Assembly: GCA_003142255.1 (NCBI GenBank)
Contig: PLLO01000016.1
Location: forward strand, 62,001 to 126,000
Direction: 5' to 3'
Length of the DNA stretch: 64,000 nucleotides
Source: Bacteroidales bacterium
GTDB lineage: Bacteria > Bacteroidota > Bacteroidia > Bacteroidales > VadinHA17
The translations under genes were made by a program, and so were the position numbers. This document shows, in pieces, positions 59,343-64,000 of this stretch (position 1 is its first letter; each line of letters begins with the position of its first letter). Below the pieces are notes generated by a model. The model saw only the letters and a list, made by a program, of their open reading frames with translations. It was not told the DNA's origin and ran no database searches.

Positions 59343-60581
59343 TTATTTCAGATACTTCCAGAATTTTTGCTCTGATAGTCTGAGATCCCTTCTTTTCTTT
59401 CTCTCAAACAGCCAAAAGAGAAGAGCAGCTAGAAAACCTGCGGCTATAATACCAGCAAGTAGAACCCTGATTATTCCTGATACTGCAGGATCACCGGCAG
59501 CAACTGCTATATTATCGGCAGGCAATGTACCCTCAGCAATCTTATTCCCTACTTCAATATTGAATATGTTTTTTACAAAGAACAGTGAAAAAAATGCAAG
59601 CAATCCTGACATGACAGGAGTTGCAAGCCATCCCAATGCAATTCCACCAAGAAGCTTGAAGTTAATGTTTCTTGCCCCCTTGTAAAGGCCGATACCTATC
59701 ACACAACCTACTATTACCTGTGAACTCGAAACTGGTACCATTGGAATAGGAGGGAGCCCTATGCGGGCACAAATTGACGATAGCCAAGAAGAGGAAAAAA
59801 TAAAAAGAACCAGGGATGCTGCCAGAACAACCACCATTGCGCCCTCCGAAGATAGTTCAACGATATTCCCTCCAATAGTCTCCATTACTTTCTTCGAGTA
59901 AGTTATTATTCCAACTGCAATTGCAAGTCCTCCAAGCAAAAAAAGCTGCTGGCTCGATGAAAGGAAGAATAATCCAAGATCGAGAGGCTGAAGGTTGAAT
60001 GCCGGTACAAAGACACCCATTACGTTCGCAATATTGTTGGCTCCGAGACTGTATGCTCCGAAAGCTCCTACAATTATGAGCCCGGCCCTGATATAAGACT
60101 CGAACCTGATAAGATGAACCTTGGATGCCTTTTTGATCTTATTTATTAAAATAAAAAGCAGAATCGCAAACCCTGCTCCAAGTATTGGTCCGGTGACCCA
60201 GGTGATAACAATCTTTGAAAGTGTTCCGGAGTCAGTCCTGTTGCCGGTAAAAATGTTCCAGCCGATAATTGCCCCTACAATAGCCTGGGTTGTTGAGACC
60301 GGAAGAGCGAGCTTGGTCATTACGTAAATTGTAACAGCGGCGGCAAGAGCAAGCGTAAAAGAACCTCCTAAAGCATTGACAGCACCAAGTTTTCCAAGCG
60401 TCTGGGTGGCACCCTCGCCCTGAATGACTGCTCCGAATATCACTGCAATGGATGCAATGATGGCCGCATTGCGAAAAGAGACCATTTTTGAACCTACGGC
60501 TGATCCGAAGACATTGGATGCATCATTTGCCCCGAGGGACCATCCGAGAAAGAGACCGCTTGTCAGGAAAAACAGGATCAT
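59343..60581 (-). CDS. Pit-family inorganic phosphate transporter
   Basis: Low-affinity phosphate symporter of the inner membrane, 412 aa, with about ten helices. Both inverted-repeat signatures are visible: GWSLGANDASNVFGSAVGSKM near the start and AYSLGANNIANVMGVFVP in the middle. PVSTTQAIVGAIIGW and VPVSSSQVIVGCVIGIG are the matching substrate-site repeats. It is followed 118 bp upstream (in gene order, behind it) by a DUF47/PhoU-like partner; the two form a conserved pair. Confidence 0.92.
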   Translation of the reverse strand: MILFFLTSGLFLGWSLGANDASNVFGSAVGSKMVSFRNAAIIASIAVIFGAVIQGEGATQTLGKLGAVNALGGSFTLALAAAVTIYVMTKLALPVSTTQAIVGAIIGWNIFTGNRTDSGTLSKIVITWVTGPILGAGFAILLFILINKIKKASKVHLIRFESYIRAGLIIVGAFGAYSLGANNIANVMGVFVPAFNLQPLDLGLFFLSSSQQLFLLGGLAIAVGIITYSKKVMETIGGNIVELSSEGAMVVVLAASLVLFIFSSSWLSSICARIGLPPIPMVPVSSSQVIVGCVIGIGLYKGARNINFKLLGGIALGWLATPVMSGLLAFFSLFFVKNIFNIEVGNKIAEGTLPADNIAVAAGDPAVSGIIRVLLAGIIAAGFLAALLFWLFERKKRRDLRLSEQKFWKYLK

Positions 60582-60616
60582 ATTGTTTTAGAAAATAATC
60601 TGTTAATTATTTAATA

Positions 60617-60640
60617 GACTCACGGCTCACGACGGACGAC
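60617..60640. repeat. GACTCACGG/CACGACGGACG-type degenerate repeat in the Pit-DUF47 gap
   Basis: ACTCACGGCTCACGACGGAC is a run of related CTCACGG/CACGACG words in the 118-bp gap between the two genes, similar in style to other intergenic G/C strings of this genome. Confidence 0.3.
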
Positions 60641-60699
60641 TCATGGAAAAATATTTATTGTTTCTGCTTTGAGTCGAGTGTCTTGCGCCTTGCGTCGTT

Positions 60700-61350
60700 C
60701 TACATCACTATTTTTATCGCCATTGCAGACAGTAGATCTGCTGCAGTTTGTGCTTCATCGGAAATACTTTCAATATGATGAACTATATACCTGAGATGTG
60801 CTTTGTGAGCAAGATCCATCTCCTTCATCTCCTGGAATATGCGTCGTTTCGTACTCATCGAAAGCTTATCGGTCTCGCTCTCAAAATAATAGACCTTTAG
60901 AAGCTTTTCCCTGACAGTGTATGGAGCCCTGAAATAAGCTCGAGCTGCCGGTATAAGTTCCTCTGCACAGGTTGCTGATGTCTCTGTAAGACTTATAAAA
61001 TCCTTGTTCAGCGACTCAGGGATTTCAGGCTGCTCAAGTTCAATCTCGCTTAGCGACCTTTTAACCGAATCAATTATTTCATCGAGGCCTTCGATAAGCT
61101 TGCTGACATCCTCCCTGTACTGCGGAAGGATAGAATGTGTTATCATTTCATTTTCAATCTCGCGTTGCAACCTGTCAGCATTGTTTTCAAGGGTATCGAC
61201 TTTCTGAATATGGCTTCTGAATGCATCCATGTCTTTTGTGAGGTACGATTTTATGCCTTCACGGAAGACCAGCAAACCGAGCTCGATATTGTCAAAAAAC
61301 TCATCTATCTTAAGGATCAGGTTTCTTGTTGTTCTTGTAAAAAGCGCCAT
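60700..61350 (-). CDS. DUF47 (PhoU-like) phosphate transport accessory protein
   Basis: A 216-aa all-helical protein of the DUF47/PhoU-like family that accompanies Pit transporters. It contains paired helical bundles such as VFREGIKSYLTKDMDAFRSHIQKVDTLENNADRLQREIENEM and EVSKLIEGLDEIIDSVKRSLSEI, and the metal-binding acidic helices typical of the family. It probably controls Pit activity or phosphate sensing. It lies just upstream of the Pit gene on the same strand. Confidence 0.9.
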   Translation of the reverse strand: MALFTRTTRNLILKIDEFFDNIELGLLVFREGIKSYLTKDMDAFRSHIQKVDTLENNADRLQREIENEMITHSILPQYREDVSKLIEGLDEIIDSVKRSLSEIELEQPEIPESLNKDFISLTETSATCAEELIPAARAYFRAPYTVREKLLKVYYFESETDKLSMSTKRRIFQEMKEMDLAHKAHLRYIVHHIESISDEAQTAADLLSAMAIKIVM

Positions 61351-61473
61351 AGGAAGTCAGAATTAAATAAGTGTGTAATTTGAATTTATTGAATGTAATT
61401 CATATCCCGGTAAAAAGTTTTTTTTTCATCCTTCATATAATCTCAGGATGAACAGCAATTGATGAATAACGGA

Positions 61474-61797
61474 CTATTTACAGGCTTTAAATGAGGCTCT
61501 GGTTTTCAATAAAAGATCTACCCAGATGAAGATCAGAAGTGGCAGGACTATAACTATGAGCTTGTTATAATTAAACGCATTGCTGAAATTAAAGTGTAAA
61601 GCTGAAAGCACTGCCCTTGTCATTCCGCATCCATAGCATTCTCTTCCTGTTATTAATTTAAAAAGACAGATAGAGTGTTGTTTTTCCAGCCACTGGAGTG
61701 GAATAATAAAAAGGACAGCAGGAATTAAAAGAATCCCTGCTATCTTAATCTTTAGGTATTGTACATTATTTTTTGACCAGTAAATTGCCTTTTGCAT
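61474..61797 (-). CDS. DUF2752 membrane protein
   Basis: A 107-aa membrane protein with three hydrophobic segments (IKIAGILLIPAVLFIIPL; AVLSALHFNFSNAF; LIVIVLPLLIFIWVDLLL) and the DUF2752 hallmark ITGRECYGCGMTRAVLSALH, in which a CxxC-GMTRA motif follows the first helix. Function unknown. Its first codons overlap the end of the TM2 gene by 32 bp, so translation is likely coupled. Confidence 0.82.
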   Translation of the reverse strand: MQKAIYWSKNNVQYLKIKIAGILLIPAVLFIIPLQWLEKQHSICLFKLITGRECYGCGMTRAVLSALHFNFSNAFNYNKLIVIVLPLLIFIWVDLLLKTRASFKACK

Positions 61798-62152
61798 CCT
61801 TGAAGCTTCCTACAATAATCATTATAAGGTCGATAAGAGCCCATATACCACAACCACCCAGAGTCAGCAACTGGACAATAGCTATGCCAGTATGGCCTGT
61901 ATAAAACCTGTGGATTCCAAGTCCTCCGAGAAAGATACAAAGCAAAAGAGCTGTAAGCCAGTCTTTGCTTTCACCTGTAACCGGATTATCTGCTTTAAGG
62001 GCAACGCCGCATTTCATACAAATTGTTGCTCCGGGTGTTGTTTCTGCTTTACAGTTCGGGCAAAATTTATTCCCGGCATTTGGTGGCGTTCCGCAAGCTA
62101 CACACATAACAGCTTTTTCAGAAACTTCATTTCCGCAATTCCTGCAATACAT
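61766..62152 (-). CDS. Zinc-ribbon TM2-domain protein
   Basis: A 128-aa protein with two N-terminal zinc-ribbons (YCRNCGNEV...CVACG; FCPNCKAETTPGATICMKCG) and a C-terminal TM2 domain with two membrane helices (WLTALLLCIFLGGLGIHRFYTG; AIVQLLTLGGCGIWALIDLIMI). Such proteins are common small membrane proteins of Bacteroidota, role unknown. Overlaps the DUF2752 gene, forming a small two-gene unit. Confidence 0.85.
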   Translation of the reverse strand: MYCRNCGNEVSEKAVMCVACGTPPNAGNKFCPNCKAETTPGATICMKCGVALKADNPVTGESKDWLTALLLCIFLGGLGIHRFYTGHTGIAIVQLLTLGGCGIWALIDLIMIIVGSFKDAKGNLLVKK

Positions 62153-62357
62153 AACTTAGTTAATTTTAATTATCCTACTCATAAGGCTTTTCGGTCACGC
62201 CCCGTTTAATGGTTTCTGGACTCCGGGTTAATCAGTTATTCAAAAAATGCTTTCTGAAAGATAATAAAAATTAGTCTTGTGTACATTTTTGTTAATATGA
62301 TTTTCCTGGCCGACCAAAATTATTTTTCAAGTTTTACTGAAAACTGAATGGCAAAAC
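62153..62357. other. Intergenic region without recognised features
   Basis: 205 bp between the TM2 and exonuclease genes. No hairpin of note, no promoter motif of good quality and no RNA signature was recognised. Confidence 0.4.
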
Positions 62358-63728
62358 TCAGAATTCAATAATTTTCTCTACTCTGTTCGATCTGAGATAC
62401 TGTTTAAGGATCACCTGTATATCTTGATTGTCGGCTAAAGGCTTAATGCACTCATGAAGGGCGGTGAGACCGAATCCCATGTCGTTTATGTTGAAATACC
62501 CATAACCGGAATATTTTCCATTGACCATTTTAACGGCGCATCTTTCTTCAGTTTCCCTGCCTTTGTCAATTATGAAAAAATTGCGACGGGCAAATACAAA
62601 TTCTTCTATTGCCTGCGATGCCCGCTCATTGTACTTTTCAGGAGTTTCCTTCCCGCAGCAGGCTCCTTTGCATATACCTACATGATACTGGAAACAGGGC
62701 CCGCCTGTCTCGTACAGACCTGAAAGCCCCTGGCACAGATTGTGAGCTGTCACAAGCGATTCAAGCCTGCCTTTGGCCTTTTCGCGTGAAGTCAGCAGCG
62801 ACAGCGGCTCGTCATCGGAATTGGCGGGACCATAACTGAAATTTATATACCCATTCCTGTCAGTAAAGCTGTAAATACCCCATTGAAACGACGATCTTTT
62901 CTGAGCCCTGTTATAGAAAGGCTTGCTTTCCTTTATCTCCAATGATTCCTTCAGAAGTGCAATGAGCTCGCTGCCTGTAAGCTCCCAACCGATATCCGCT
63001 ATCAGGTCGCGCATCTCCATGGCCCGGTTGGTAGTATTGTTCGACAGATGGGTGTCTATCCGCTGCTTCAGGTTCCGGCTCTTGCCAATGTAAATGAGCT
63101 CCCCCGATTCGTCGTAAAAGTAATAGACCCCCGGCTCTTCAGGTATGGCATCAAACTTAGCAGTATCAAGCTTTGGGTTAAGTTTTGATACCCGTGTATT
63201 TTTTATCAGGCTTGATCTCTTTCCGTTTATTTCCTTGTCTTTTTCGAGGATAATCTCAAAGAGCTTTACGGTGGCCAGGGCATCGCCTGCTGCCCTGTGA
63301 CGACCGTTGATGACGATCTTAAGGTCCCTGCATATATTTCCAAGGCTATAGGAGCGATGCCCTGAGATCAGTTTCCTGCTTAAGGCTACCGTATCAAGCA
63401 AATTCCTCTTGTAATTAAATCCGAGTGATTTGAATTCCTGTCTTATAAAAGAATAATCGAACCTGGCATTATGGGCTACAAATGTTCTTCCCTCTGTAAG
63501 CTCCACAACTGTTTTTGCAATTTCAAAAAAACGGGGAGCATCCTCAACCATTTCGTTAGTGATTCCAGTAAGGTTGGTAATGAAATATGGAATATTTTTT
63601 TCAGGGTTTACAAGGGAGACGAATTCACCTGTAATCTTTTCACCATCGTGAAGATAAATTGCAATTTCGGTAATCTTTTCATTGATTGCGCTGCCTCCTG
63701 TTGTCTCAATATCAATGATTGCATACAT
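62358..63728 (-). CDS. DEDDh exonuclease fused to a GIY-YIG nuclease domain
   Basis: A two-nuclease protein (456 aa from the ATG at 63728). The N-terminal DnaQ-like 3'-5' exonuclease shows YAIIDIETTGG (Asp/Glu), HNARFDYSFIRQEF and HRAAGDALATVKLFEI (catalytic His/Asp). The C-terminal part has the UvrC/Cho-type GIY-YIG signature GVYYFYDESGELIYIGKSRNLKQRID. Cho-like GIY-YIG ends in UvrC-like tails with no RNase H domain. It probably functions in DNA repair, combining a nick with resection. The frame extends upstream to 63821, but MYAIIDIETTGG is the canonical start. Confidence 0.88.
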   Translation of the reverse strand: MYAIIDIETTGGSAINEKITEIAIYLHDGEKITGEFVSLVNPEKNIPYFITNLTGITNEMVEDAPRFFEIAKTVVELTEGRTFVAHNARFDYSFIRQEFKSLGFNYKRNLLDTVALSRKLISGHRSYSLGNICRDLKIVINGRHRAAGDALATVKLFEIILEKDKEINGKRSSLIKNTRVSKLNPKLDTAKFDAIPEEPGVYYFYDESGELIYIGKSRNLKQRIDTHLSNNTTNRAMEMRDLIADIGWELTGSELIALLKESLEIKESKPFYNRAQKRSSFQWGIYSFTDRNGYINFSYGPANSDDEPLSLLTSREKAKGRLESLVTAHNLCQGLSGLYETGGPCFQYHVGICKGACCGKETPEKYNERASQAIEEFVFARRNFFIIDKGRETEERCAVKMVNGKYSGYGYFNINDMGFGLTALHECIKPLADNQDIQVILKQYLRSNRVEKIIEF

Positions 63729-63819
63729 AAAAACTGACCTTTGCCTTTTGTTCCACGAATATAAACAGAAATGAGGCAGTGTTGTTATAAGTTTGTATTT
63801 TTGTTGAAATGGAATCGGC

Positions 63820-64000
63820 ATGAATGAGTGTTTCGGAAAAAAATTAATACTGAACGGAAAGCTTGAATCAGCAGATCTGTTCGATAATTCGTTTATTTAC
63901 GAGGGTAATTCAATATATGAAGTCATACGCATGGTCAAAGGAAGCCCGGTATTCTTTTACGACCACATGGAACGGCTTGCAACAAGCGTCTCTCTCCAGA
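63820..64000 (+). CDS. Class IV aminotransferase, N-terminal fragment cut by window edge
   Basis: The first ~60 codons of a gene starting at ATG 63820 run off the right edge. NECFGKKLILNGKL... LFDNSFIYEGNSIYEVIRMVKGSPVFFYDHMERLATS matches the beginning of class IV PLP enzymes (branched-chain aminotransferase or 4-amino-4-deoxychorismate lyase). The catalytic Lys lies beyond the window, so which subgroup cannot be decided. It diverges from the exonuclease gene, 91 bp apart. Confidence 0.8.
   Translation, partial: MNECFGKKLILNGKLESADLFDNSFIYEGNSIYEVIRMVKGSPVFFYDHMERLATSVSLQ

Noticed and set aside
60582-60699. Reading the Pit-DUF47 gap as a small RNA
   Set aside because: Only degenerate G/C words without a stable stem or terminator were seen.
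63728-63821. Longer exonuclease start at 63821
   Set aside because: It would run into the divergent aminotransferase start; MYAIIDIETTGG is the typical exonuclease start.
1-64000. tRNA, rRNA or CRISPR arrays
   Set aside because: No repeat-spacer array and no T-loop/anticodon arrangement of a tRNA was recognised in any intergenic region, though this was by eye only.

Overview
This window looks like a chromosomal segment of an environmental, probably anaerobic Bacteroidota bacterium (Bacteroidales/Marinilabiliales-like). Evidence: a SusC/SusD pair, a hybrid two-component sensor (HTCS), promoter elements of the TAnnTTTG type, a PorT-like outer-membrane protein, TonB and TM2 proteins, and an indolepyruvate:ferredoxin oxidoreductase pair typical of anaerobes. 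I saw no rRNA, tRNA or CRISPR array.

Region 1 (0-16 kb) is a pectin/uronate catabolism island. A GH28-like C-terminus and a GH105 hydrolase run rightward and meet a long leftward cluster: uxaC, uxuB, a nickel-pincer LarA-like isomerase, a Gfo/Idh oxidoreductase, gnd, an exuT-like transporter, a LacI regulator and uxaE. A rightward operon diverges from uxaC: GH105, kduI, kduD, kdgK. The intergenic region between them holds a palindrome that could be a LacI-type operator. UxaC, UxaE and UxuB convert galacturonate and glucuronate to mannonate. No mannonate dehydratase (uxuA) is visible. The LarA-like enzyme and 6-phosphogluconate dehydrogenase suggest an alternative route through gluconate. The Kdu genes handle unsaturated uronates released by lyases and GH105.

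Region 2 (16-38.8 kb) is mostly housekeeping. It contains a membrane protein, a two-subunit heme-copper oxidoreductase with altered metal-ligand positions (more like a nitric oxide reductase than a cytochrome oxidase), truA, an ankyrin-repeat/beta-barrel-like protein with a lipoprotein partner, a serine hydrolase, SRAP, TonB, nitroreductase, iorAB, a porin-like protein, a thioredoxin, ssb, an M28 peptidase, mltG, murB and a glycosyltransferase.

Region 3 (38.8-56.8 kb) is an arabinan utilization locus: a GH109-like protein, GH51, two GH43 enzymes, SusD, SusC, a two-module surface lipoprotein, a decayed IS982-like transposase and an arabinan-type HTCS regulator. The SusC/SusD/lipoprotein/GH43 block (about 43.07-51.56 kb) uses CGN arginine and GGT glycine codons, unlike the AGG/AGA-rich flanking genes. 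It was probably acquired separately and spliced into a resident locus.

Region 4 (56.8-64 kb) carries gamma-glutamyltransferase, an AlkD-like protein, a Pit phosphate transporter with its DUF47 partner, small zinc-ribbon/TM2 and DUF2752 membrane proteins, an exonuclease/GIY-YIG fusion nuclease, and the start of a class IV aminotransferase cut by the window edge.
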